Below, in pieces: positions 19,923-27,148 of a stretch of DNA of 64,000 bases (within the stretch, counting starts at the first letter, position 1; each line of letters begins with the position of its first letter). Below the pieces are notes generated by a model. The model worked only from the letters and a program-made list of their open reading frames with translations, did no database searches and was not told the origin of the DNA. Source of the stretch: VRUE01 sp963728835 (GTDB taxonomy: Bacteria > Actinomycetota > Thermoleophilia > Solirubrobacterales > 70-9); contig CAVSKZ010000001.1 in assembly GCA_963728835.1 (NCBI GenBank), positions 558,001 to 622,000 on the forward strand, read 5' to 3'. The translations under genes were made by a program, and so were the position numbers.

Positions 19923-21008
19923 ATGACCCTCGTCGTGAAGCTCGGCTCCTCGATCGTCGCCGCCGACGACGGCTCGCTGCGCACCGATGTCCTCGATTCA
20001 GTTTGCGAGCAGGTGGCCGCGCTGGAGAAGGACGGCGAGCGGGTTGTGATGGTCACCTCGGGGGCGATTGCGCGTGGCATGCGGCTGATGGGGATGCAGG
20101 TCCGCCCGCGCTCGATGGACGAGCTGCAGGCGGCCTCGGCGGTCGGGCAGGGCGATCTCTTCCGAGCCTACGAGAGCCGGCTGGCCGAGCACGGCACCCG
20201 CGCCGCCCAGGTTCTGCTGACCGCGGCCGACATCGGCGCACGCACCAACTACCTCAACGCGCGCCAGACGCTGCGGCGGCTGATCGAATGGGACGTGGTG
20301 CCGGTCGTCAACGAGAACGACACCACCGCCACCGACGAGATCACCTTCGGCGACAACGACTTCCTCGCCGCCCAGGTGGCGATCCTTCTCGACGCGCGGC
20401 TGCTCGTGCTGCTGACAAATACGGACGGTCTCCATCTCGCCGATCCCCGCGTCGACCCAGACGCGGAACGCATCGCGGAGGTGGATCTGGCTCAAATCGG
20501 AAAGCTGGACGTCAGTTCTCGTACGTCGGCGTTTGGCTCGGGGGGGATGAAAAGCAAGGTTGCGGCTGCTGAGATGGCGGGTGACGCAGGCATCCCGTCT
20601 GTGATCTGCAACGGGACCACTGCGGGAACGCTTGTAAAGGCAGCCACCGGCGAGGCCATCGGCACACGCTTTGCCGCCCGCTCCTCGAAGGCTTCTAGCT
20701 TCAAGCTCTGGCTTAAGTACGCCAAGCCCGCGCGGGGTCAGATCCTGATCGACGACGGAGCTGCCAGGGTCCTGCGCGAGAGCGGTTCGAGCCTGCTACC
20801 GGTGGGCATCACCGGGATCGAAGGTGACTTCGACGCCGGCGATGCGGTCGAGGTCGCCGTGAATGGGTCGACGATCGGCAAGGGGATCACCGACTACTCG
20901 GCGCTGGAGCTGAGACAGGTGAAGGGCCTGAAAAGTGCCGAGGTACAGGAGCTTCTCCCGCATGCTGCGGATGAGGTCATCCACCGAGACAGATTCGTGT
21001 TGGTCTGA
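19923..21008 (+). CDS. proB: Glutamate 5-kinase
   Basis: First step of proline synthesis: ATP-dependent phosphorylation of glutamate. 361 residues: an amino-acid-kinase domain (VVKLGSSIV; VVMVTSGAIARG; VNENDTTATDEI; AFGSGGMKSKVAAAE) and a C-terminal PUA domain. proA, the next enzyme, is directly downstream, with a palindrome between them. Confidence 0.96.
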   Translation: MTLVVKLGSSIVAADDGSLRTDVLDSVCEQVAALEKDGERVVMVTSGAIARGMRLMGMQVRPRSMDELQAASAVGQGDLFRAYESRLAEHGTRAAQVLLTAADIGARTNYLNARQTLRRLIEWDVVPVVNENDTTATDEITFGDNDFLAAQVAILLDARLLVLLTNTDGLHLADPRVDPDAERIAEVDLAQIGKLDVSSRTSAFGSGGMKSKVAAAEMAGDAGIPSVICNGTTAGTLVKAATGEAIGTRFAARSSKASSFKLWLKYAKPARGQILIDDGAARVLRESGSSLLPVGITGIEGDFDAGDAVEVAVNGSTIGKGITDYSALELRQVKGLKSAEVQELLPHAADEVIHRDRFVLV

Positions 21009-21080
21009 GCGCCGGGGACCCCTCCCAAAACACTCCAGCGAGGCTCCTGCCGAGCGTTTTGGGAGGGGTCCCCGGCGCTC
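21007..21080. repeat. Family 3 palindrome between proB and proA
   Basis: Perfect 25-bp arms (21007-21031 and 21056-21080) that start inside the proB stop codon. The core from CAAAAC to GTTTTG matches the minus-strand reading of the 4188-4261 element at 35 of 36 positions; the outer arms differ between copies. It could weaken read-through from proB to proA. Confidence 0.88.
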
Positions 21081-21100
21081 ATGGCTACCCTTTGCGGTCC

Positions 21101-22366
21101 ATGGCCGTCACGACTAGGAGCGTCGAGGAAAGCTGCGTTGCCGCTCGGCGGGCTGTTCGGGATCTGGCGGGAGCTCCGACCGCGACCAAGGACGCTGCGC
21201 TGGAGGCGACCGCGCGGCTGCTTGGTGAGCGGAAGGCCGAGATTCTCGAGGCGAACGCGGCGGATCTGGCCGACGAGCGGGCGGCTGGGCTGACGCAGGC
21301 GCTGCGGGACCGGCTGACGCTTACCGAGGAGCGGGTTGCCGCTATGGCCGAAGGAGTCAGGACGGTTGCGGCGCTCGAAGACCCGGTTGGCGACGAGCTG
21401 GAGCGGAAGAGGCTGATCAGCGGACTGGAGTTGCGCAAGGTCCGGGTGCCGCTTGGCGTGGTGGCCGTCGTCTACGAGGCTCGGCCGAATGTGACGATCG
21501 ACTGCGCGGCGCTGACGATCAAGAGCGGGAATGCGATCGTGCTTCGGGGCTCGAGCTACGCGGAGCGCTCGAACGGGGCGCTCGCCGCCGTGGTGCGCGC
21601 AGCACTCGTCGAGACGGGACTGCCCGAGGACGCCGTGCTGTTGCTGACCGGCGGCGGACGCGAGGGCCTTGCCGAGCTCGCGACGCAGGAAGGCCTTGTC
21701 GACCTCCTGATCCCGCGCGGAGGGGAAGGGCTGAAGAACGCCCTCAAGGACGTGGCGACGGTGCCGGTGATCTACGCAGCAGCGGGCAACTGCCACGTCT
21801 ACGTGCATGCAGACGCCGACCTGCAGATGGCGCGGAAGATCGCCTACAACGCGAAGGTGCAGCGCCCGGGTGTCTGCAACGCCGCCGAGACCCTGCTCGT
21901 CCACGCCGACGTGGCGGCGGACTTCCTGCCCGACGTGCTGGCGGATCTGCACGCGGCGGGGGTCGATCTGGTCGGGGACGAGGTGACGCGCTCGTTTTCC
22001 GGGGGCGTGGAGGTCGGCGCCGCGAGCGAGGAGGACTGGGGCACCGAGTACCTCGACCTCAAGATGGTCGTCGGCGTGGTCGACTCGCTGGAGGACGCGA
22101 TTGAGCACGTCAACAGCCACGGCACGACCCACTCCGAGGCGATCGTCACCTCCACGACCGAGGCTTCGGAACGCTTCACCGCCGGGGTCGACGCCGCCGT
22201 CGTCTACACCAACGCCTCGACCCGCTTCACCGACGGCTTCGAGTTCGGGATGGGCGCGGAGATCGGCAACTCGACCCAGAAGCTGCACGCTCGCGGTCCG
22301 ATCGGGCTGCGTGAGCTGACGACCTACAAGTACGTCGTCCACGGCGACGGCCAAGTACGTGAGTAG
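21101..22366 (+). CDS. proA: Gamma-glutamyl phosphate reductase
   Basis: Second step of proline synthesis: reduces glutamyl phosphate to glutamate semialdehyde with NADPH. 421 residues, normal length. The ALDH-like catalytic region is VQRPGVCNAAETLLVH with the active Cys; the cofactor region includes YEARPNVTIDCAALTIKSGN. ATG 21101 (MAVTTRSVEE) is preferred to upstream starts that fall in the palindrome. The end overlaps nadD by eight bases. Confidence 0.96.
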   Translation: MAVTTRSVEESCVAARRAVRDLAGAPTATKDAALEATARLLGERKAEILEANAADLADERAAGLTQALRDRLTLTEERVAAMAEGVRTVAALEDPVGDELERKRLISGLELRKVRVPLGVVAVVYEARPNVTIDCAALTIKSGNAIVLRGSSYAERSNGALAAVVRAALVETGLPEDAVLLLTGGGREGLAELATQEGLVDLLIPRGGEGLKNALKDVATVPVIYAAAGNCHVYVHADADLQMARKIAYNAKVQRPGVCNAAETLLVHADVAADFLPDVLADLHAAGVDLVGDEVTRSFSGGVEVGAASEEDWGTEYLDLKMVVGVVDSLEDAIEHVNSHGTTHSEAIVTSTTEASERFTAGVDAAVVYTNASTRFTDGFEFGMGAEIGNSTQKLHARGPIGLRELTTYKYVVHGDGQVRE

Positions 22367-22970
22367 CTCTTCCGCCGGCGGCATCGGCGTTCTCGGATCG
22401 GCCTTCAACCCGCCGCACCTCGGCCATCTCGCCCTCGCCCAGGAGGCGCTCTGGCAGCTCGGCCTCGAGGAGGTTGTCCTCGTCCCCACCGGCGAGGCGC
22501 CCCACAAGCGGATCGCCGACGACCCCGGTCGCGAGCTGCGGCTGGCGATGACCCGCCTCGCCGCCGCCGACGACTCGCGCTTCACGGTCTCCACGCTCGA
22601 GGTCGAGCGCGAGGGGCCGTCCTATACGTATGAGACCTTGGAATTGCTTGCAGAGGAACGTGGCGACAGGGAGCTGGTCTTCGTGATGGGGGCGGACGCC
22701 GCGGTCGGACTGGAGAGCTGGCGCGAGCCCAGCAGGGTGACGGATCTGGCCCGCGTCGCGGTAGCCCGGCGCGCGGGCGTCTCCGAGGCCGAGGTTGCCG
22801 CCGTGATGCGCAGCCTCGGCGCCGAGGGCAGGGCGACGATGCTGGAGATGCCGCAGTTCGGCGTCTCCTCCTCCTCGGTTCGGGAGCGGGCCGCCGCAGG
22901 GAGGCCGCTGCGCTACCAGGTGCCCGAGTCGGTGGCCCGGTTCATCGAAGAGAAGGGCATCTACCGGTGA
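22359..22970 (+). CDS. nadD: Nicotinate-nucleotide adenylyltransferase
   Basis: Makes nicotinate adenine dinucleotide in NAD synthesis. 203 residues with the nucleotidyltransferase motif GSAFNPPHLGHLALA (HxGH) and the C-terminal SSSSVRER motif. GTG start overlaps proA by eight bases and its TGA overlaps the rsfS GTG, so proA-nadD-rsfS is one operon. Confidence 0.95.
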   Translation: MSSSSAGGIGVLGSAFNPPHLGHLALAQEALWQLGLEEVVLVPTGEAPHKRIADDPGRELRLAMTRLAAADDSRFTVSTLEVEREGPSYTYETLELLAEERGDRELVFVMGADAAVGLESWREPSRVTDLARVAVARRAGVSEAEVAAVMRSLGAEGRATMLEMPQFGVSSSSVRERAAAGRPLRYQVPESVARFIEEKGIYR

Positions 22971-23383
22971 GCGCCGAGAAGGGCAAGGTCGCGCGCTCCG
23001 AGGCGCTGGCCCAGCGTCTCGCGGAGCTGGCCGACTCCAAAGCTGCGCGAGAGATCGTCGTCCTCGACATGCGCAAGCTCGTCGCCTACACGGACTTCCT
23101 GGTCATCTGCACGGCGGGCAACGAGCGCCAGGCGCGGGCGATCGCCGACGAGGCGAAGTTGCGGCTCAAGCAGGACGGCGGCCTGCTCCCGGCGGGGGCC
23201 GAGGCGGCAGAGGCCGCCGGCTGGATCGTCCTCGACTACCTCGACTGCGTCCTGCACGTGTTCACCGAGGAGGCACGGCAGCGCTATCAGCTGGAGGATC
23301 TCTGGCGCGAGGCGCCGCGGGTCGATCTCCAGGCGGCGCAGGATGGCGTCCGAGGGCACCTCTACGGTGCCGCGCATGGCTAG
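22967..23383 (+). CDS. rsfS: Ribosome silencing factor RsfS
   Basis: Binds L14 and blocks subunit joining when nutrients are short. 138 residues, with the family patterns VVLDMRKLVAYTDFLVICTAGNERQARAI (given here as a region, residues about 31-59) and WIVLDYLDCVLHVF. Located after nadD, its usual neighbour. GTG start overlaps nadD by four bases. Confidence 0.94.
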   Translation: MSAEKGKVARSEALAQRLAELADSKAAREIVVLDMRKLVAYTDFLVICTAGNERQARAIADEAKLRLKQDGGLLPAGAEAAEAAGWIVLDYLDCVLHVFTEEARQRYQLEDLWREAPRVDLQAAQDGVRGHLYGAAHG

Positions 23384-24131
23384 CTTCCGGAGGGCGCTCT
23401 TCGGCTATCGCCGCTCCGAGGTGGATGCGGCGCTGGCGGCATGGGACGCACGAAGCTCGGCGCTGGAGCGCGGTGCCGAGGACGCGCTGACGCGCTGGCG
23501 GGAAGCCGCCGAGTCTGCGGCCGAGGCGGAAGAGGAGCTCGCCTCTCTCTCGGCGATGGTGATCGAGCGCGAGCGCGAGATCCGTGGCCTGCGCGAGCAG
23601 CTCGCCGAGGCGAGCGAACAGCAGGATCGCCGCCTCGCCTCGCTCGAGTCTGTCTCGTCGAGGCTGGAGGAGATCCAGTCCCAGGCGCGCGGCCAGGCGA
23701 CCCGGATCCGGATGAAGGCGCTGCGAGAGGCGGTCGAGGTCGGCCGGCGAGCCCAGGAGCTGACCGAGGCCCAGGCGGGCGCAGCCGGTCCCGCCGGAGG
23801 AGAGGGCGGCCAGGGAAACAGCGAGATCGAGCGTGCGGCCCGGGGTCTCTACGAGGGAATCGTCAGGGTCGAGATCGGCCCGTTCGACGACTTCTCCCAG
23901 CTGGTCGGCTTCGAGGATGCCGCCGGGCAGATCGACGGCACCTCGGAGATCTCGGTCGAGCGCTTCTCCGAGGGACGGGCGACGATCTCGATGCACCTCG
24001 ACGAACCGGTCGAGCTCCTCCGCGAGCTGGAGGAACGCTCGCCACTCGACTTCCAGGTTCGCCGCACGGCAGAAGACAACCTGATCCTCGACGTAGACGA
24101 CGACCTGGGCCACGATCAGCGCGCCGCATAG
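23376..24131 (+). CDS. DivIVA-like coiled-coil protein
   Basis: About 251 residues. An N-terminal FRRALFGYRRSEVDAAL segment resembles the DivIVA membrane-binding head (FGYRRSEVD), followed by a long coiled coil (residues about 30-130, rich in Glu, Ala, Arg) and a C-terminal globular part (VRVEIGPFDDFSQLVGFEDA) that is not typical of DivIVA. ATG 23376 overlaps rsfS by eight bases; the ATG at 23343 would overlap by 41. It may organise the cell pole or another membrane site, but no function is proven. Confidence 0.72.
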   Translation: MASFRRALFGYRRSEVDAALAAWDARSSALERGAEDALTRWREAAESAAEAEEELASLSAMVIEREREIRGLREQLAEASEQQDRRLASLESVSSRLEEIQSQARGQATRIRMKALREAVEVGRRAQELTEAQAGAAGPAGGEGGQGNSEIERAARGLYEGIVRVEIGPFDDFSQLVGFEDAAGQIDGTSEISVERFSEGRATISMHLDEPVELLRELEERSPLDFQVRRTAEDNLILDVDDDLGHDQRAA

Positions 24132-24187
24132 GACGTGGCCGCCGGCGCGGCGAGTCCCAGCCTCGCGCCGCTACCCTTCGTCCCTCT

Positions 24188-24258
24188 GGCGCCCTGGCGG
24201 AGTGGTTACGCAGCGGCCTGCAAAGCCGTTTACACCGGTTCGATTCCGGTGGGCGCCT
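24188..24258 (+). tRNA. tRNA-Cys (GCA)
   Basis: 71-nt cloverleaf. Acceptor stem GGCGCCC/GGGCGCC is fully paired; anticodon loop CTGCAAA gives GCA; T-loop TTCGATT; discriminator base T, as expected for tRNA-Cys. CCA is not encoded. Confidence 0.95.
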
Positions 24259-24293
24259 TATTTCACCCATGGGTACCGTCCGTTGCGCACAAG

Positions 24294-24299
24294 TAGACT
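24294..24299 (+). promoter_or_regulatory. -10 element of the secreted protease gene (TAGACT)
   Basis: TAGACT ends seven bases before the ATG at 24307, without a ribosome-binding site. A leaderless transcript is likely. Confidence 0.5.
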
Positions 24300-24306
24300 T
24301 CTTTCG

Positions 24307-25311
24307 ATGAGCGCATTTGGCTGGGGGATGCGTCCGCTGAGTGCGGGAATCGCGCTGGGAGCGGCGGTAGCGTGGCTCGGTGCGGGTACGGGCGCGCCCC
24401 AGGCCGCCGTCGCTGCGGCTGTCATGCCGGCAACGGGCCAGGACGCGGTTGCGTTCTGGACAGCGGAGCGGATGAGGCGGGCGAAGCCGCTTGACGTGCA
24501 GGTGGCCGAGCAGCCGGCGATCGCACTGCGAAGGAGACCGGCGGGGCTGGGGGCCGGCGCCCCGCATGTCTACCCGCCGCTGGAGCCGAGGGGAGCGGCG
24601 GCCACGGCGAGCTCGAAATCCGAAATGGTCCCCGATTCCACGGCCCCGACGACTCGCCAGCATGGGGTGGTCTTCCTCGTGACCCCATTCGGCCTCGGCC
24701 GCTGCTCGGGCACCTCGGTCAACGCCCCCAACTTCAGCGTGGTGATGACGGCGGCGCACTGCGTGCACACGGGCGGCCGCCGGGGCAACTGGATCGACTT
24801 CCGCTGGGTGTTCGTGCCCGGCTACCGGTACGGGCAACGCCCCTTTGGGGTCTTTCCGGCGAAGTGGATCGACACGACGCGGCGCTGGCGCGTGACGGCC
24901 AGCCAGAACTACGACGTCGGCGCGGCCGTCGTCTCCCGAAACGGACGTGGTCAGCGCCTCGCCGAGGCGGTCGGGGGCACCGGGATCGCCTGGGGCCTCG
25001 AGCCGAGGCAGGTATTCGACATCCACGGCTACTCGGCGGAACCGCCCTTCAACGGGGAAACGCAGAGCGTCTGCACCGATACCCCGTACCTCGGCCACGA
25101 CGTGCTCTCGATCCTCTCTCCCGGCCCGCTCAACCTCGCCGCCGAGTGCAACGTCACCGGCGGTGCCTCGGGCGGTGGGTGGACGATCGGCAACGAGATC
25201 CTCAACAGCGTCACCAGCTACGGCTACAGGGATGACCCCGCGACGGACTTCGGCCCCTACTTCGGCAAGGAAGTCGGGCGGCTGTTCAGGCGGGCGGGGA
25301 GGGTCGGATGA
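24307..25311 (+). CDS. Secreted trypsin-like serine protease
   Basis: 334 residues with an N-terminal hydrophobic segment (AGIALGAAVAWLGAGTGA, then Ala-rich) that should act as signal peptide. The catalytic triad of family S1 is visible: His in MTAAHCVH, Asp in NYDVGAAVV, Ser in GGASGGGW. Residues about 35-115 form a Pro/Ala-rich pro-region. CSGTSV and TAAHC suggest the usual disulfide. It overlaps the next gene by four bases (ATGA), so the two are probably made together. Confidence 0.85.
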   Translation: MSAFGWGMRPLSAGIALGAAVAWLGAGTGAPQAAVAAAVMPATGQDAVAFWTAERMRRAKPLDVQVAEQPAIALRRRPAGLGAGAPHVYPPLEPRGAAATASSKSEMVPDSTAPTTRQHGVVFLVTPFGLGRCSGTSVNAPNFSVVMTAAHCVHTGGRRGNWIDFRWVFVPGYRYGQRPFGVFPAKWIDTTRRWRVTASQNYDVGAAVVSRNGRGQRLAEAVGGTGIAWGLEPRQVFDIHGYSAEPPFNGETQSVCTDTPYLGHDVLSILSPGPLNLAAECNVTGGASGGGWTIGNEILNSVTSYGYRDDPATDFGPYFGKEVGRLFRRAGRVG

Positions 25312-26303
25312 ACCGCCGCGCCCGCTGGCTCTGCATGCCCTTCCTGGCGACGGCCCTCCTCGCGACTCCGCCGGCGTCCCTGGCCAGCCCCCTTGACATA
25401 CCGACTGCGGTCCCGAAGAAGTTTCGCGCGCTTGTACGCGCTCGCGTCGACGCCCCCAAGCCACGACGCTCCTGGGAATCGCGTTTCCAGATCCAGACGC
25501 GCCAAGGCTATGACCTCTCCGTGGTCGCGATTGGCGACGTCGTGGGCGTGATCGTCCGCAGGCACCGGGCCCCTGGATCGGGTCGCAAGAGCTTCCGGCG
25601 GGAGGGCAAGTCGGTCAGCATGTACGTCGCCCGCGGCACCGTGACGACGCGGCGGATCAAGGCCTCCTTCGGCGGGCTCGGCAGGATCGCGGTGCGGTTT
25701 CGGCCCTCCGGCCAGGTGGTCAAGTCCCCCCGGCGCCGGCGCTGCAGGGGCGCGCACCGGTTCACGAGCCGCCCCGGCGTATTCGTCGGCAAGGTCCGCT
25801 TCACCGGCGAGAAACGCTACGTCGACGTGCGCGCACACCGGGTGAAAGGGCAAATCCGAAGCCCGCTTCGACTGCGCTGTTCCTCGCGCGGCCCACGTCG
25901 CGCATCCGCGAAGCGATATGCCCGTCCGGTCGGGAACGGACCCGGCTTCTCCTTCAACGTCCTGCAGGCCGGCCAGCGGGAAGCGCTTGCCGCCACGGAG
26001 TTCCTCGCCTTCCAGGTCGGCTCGAAAGCCCTCTACTTCGCGATCAGGGAAGAGAGCAGGGGGAAGATGGCCGTGGTCCGGTACGCGCTGGCGATGGCGC
26101 CGTCTCGCTCGTTTGCCAAGAACGAAGCGTTGACGGCGGCCAAGCTGGACCCGCCCCGTCCCTTCTCCCGCGCCGGTCACTACGTCGCCGCCGCCGACGG
26201 GACGAAAGCCTGGGGCGGCAATCTTTCGGTTGCCTTCCCCGGCGCGCCGCGTTTTCCGCTCGCCGGCCCCCAGTTCTGGGTCAGGCTGGAAGCCAGCTAC
26301 TAG
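25308..26303 (+). CDS. Secreted basic protein, function unknown
   Basis: 331 residues. Signal peptide (LCMPFLATALLATPPASLA) followed by a basic, beta-rich sequence with pieces such as KSFRREGKSVSMYVARGTVTTRRIKASFGG and AVRFRPSGQV (residues about 95-145), a pattern I recall from other secreted proteins of Thermoleophilia without known role. Four Cys residues are present in the middle. It directly follows the secreted protease, with a four-base overlap, so it may be a substrate, partner or inhibitor; this is a guess from position. Confidence 0.7.
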   Translation: MNRRARWLCMPFLATALLATPPASLASPLDIPTAVPKKFRALVRARVDAPKPRRSWESRFQIQTRQGYDLSVVAIGDVVGVIVRRHRAPGSGRKSFRREGKSVSMYVARGTVTTRRIKASFGGLGRIAVRFRPSGQVVKSPRRRRCRGAHRFTSRPGVFVGKVRFTGEKRYVDVRAHRVKGQIRSPLRLRCSSRGPRRASAKRYARPVGNGPGFSFNVLQAGQREALAATEFLAFQVGSKALYFAIREESRGKMAVVRYALAMAPSRSFAKNEALTAAKLDPPRPFSRAGHYVAAADGTKAWGGNLSVAFPGAPRFPLAGPQFWVRLEASY

Positions 26304-26331
26304 GAGGGACTAGCCGGGGCTCCCGGTCGGG

Positions 26332-26337
26332 TAGCTT
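26332..26337 (+). promoter_or_regulatory. -10 element of yjbQ-like gene (TAGCTT)
   Basis: TAGCTT ends six bases before the ATG at 26344, repeating the leaderless arrangement. Confidence 0.45.
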
Positions 26338-26343
26338 GGCCGG

Positions 26344-26760
26344 ATGGAGATCCGCACCGCCGGGATTTCGCTGTCGACCCAGGGAGAAGGCCAGGTAATC
26401 GACATCACGGCCGCCGTTCAGGGAGCGATCGAGGAGGCCGGTGTCGTTGAGGGCCAGGTGAGCGCGTTCGTGCGTGGGTCGACCGCGGCGATAACGACGA
26501 TGGAGTACGAGCCGGGCGGCGTGAAGGACCTGGGGGAGACGCTGGAGCGGCTGGTTCCCGCCCATGGCGACTACGAGCACAACCGGCTCAACCATGACAC
26601 CAACTCGCACGCGCACCAGCGGGCCTCCCTGATCGGGGCCTCAGAGACGGTGCCGGTGATCGACGGGCGGATGGCTCTCGGCACCTGGCAGCAACTGGTG
26701 CTGGTCGACTTCGACGACCGGCCGCGGGAGCGGACCGTTCTCGTCCAGGTCATGGGCTGA
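26344..26760 (+). CDS. YjbQ/UPF0047 family protein
   Basis: 138 residues, the usual length. Conserved family features are present: SAFVRGSTAAITTMEYEPG, the HDTNSHAHQRASLIGAS region with several conserved His residues, and LGTWQQLVLVDFD. Members are trimeric; weak thiamine-phosphate-synthase activity has been reported for some, but the true role is open. Followed by a strong hairpin. Confidence 0.9.
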   Translation: MEIRTAGISLSTQGEGQVIDITAAVQGAIEEAGVVEGQVSAFVRGSTAAITTMEYEPGGVKDLGETLERLVPAHGDYEHNRLNHDTNSHAHQRASLIGASETVPVIDGRMALGTWQQLVLVDFDDRPRERTVLVQVMG

Positions 26761-26766
26761 ACGGAA

Positions 26767-26789
26767 AAGGGCCCCGTGAGGGGCCCCTT
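26767..26789. terminator. Intrinsic terminator hairpin after yjbQ
   Basis: AAGGGCCCC-GTGA-GGGGCCCCTT forms a stem of nine or ten pairs. On the minus strand it is followed by TTTT, so it is best placed to end a minus-strand RNA from the region 26797-26917; it may also stop yjbQ transcription. Confidence 0.7.
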
Positions 26790-26796
26790 GCTTCCG

Positions 26797-26917
26797 AAGG
26801 ACGTGCCACCAAGTGAGACTTTGCTTCCCTGGCTCGTCAGTCCTTTACATCTAGAGAAACACTGTGTTCGGGGATAAGTTGCACCCCTCACACTCCCCTG
26901 CATCGGTCGTTGCAGGG
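26797..26917. other. Possible structured RNA in a 256-bp gap
   Basis: The gap 26761-27016 has no convincing ORF. A compound stem runs from AAGGAC (26797) to GTCCTT (26845) with inner pairs GCCA/TGGC and AAG/CTT. A GGGG...CCCC hairpin (about 26870-26887) and a CCCTGCA...TGCAGGG hairpin (26896-26917) follow. Read on the minus strand, these precede the terminator at 26767-26789, as expected of a small non-coding RNA. I could not match it to 6S, SRP, 6C or a known riboswitch. Confidence 0.35.
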
Positions 26918-27016
26918 ATCGACTTGAGTCCGGAACGTCGTGGACCCGCGGATGCGTGACCCGGCCTTCCCGCAGCCACCGCCTTCGGGCTCCCCGCTGC
27001 TAGATTCAGGTGCCCG

Positions 27017-27089
27017 GGGCGCTTAGCTCAGTTGGGAGAGCGCCAGCTCGACAAGCTGGAGGTCACTGGTTCGAGCCCAGTAGCGCCCA
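27017..27089 (+). tRNA. tRNA-Val (GAC)
   Basis: 73-nt cloverleaf. Acceptor GGGCGCT/AGCGCCC is fully paired; D-arm GCTCAGTTGGGAGAGC; anticodon stem CCAGC/GCTGG with loop TCGACAA giving GAC; T-loop TTCGAGC; discriminator A. CCA is not encoded. Confidence 0.96.
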
Positions 27090-27148
27090 TTCACCCGGCT
27101 CTCCGTCCTGCGTCTGGCACCCGGCGCTTCGGCTAGGCTCGGCGCTTC

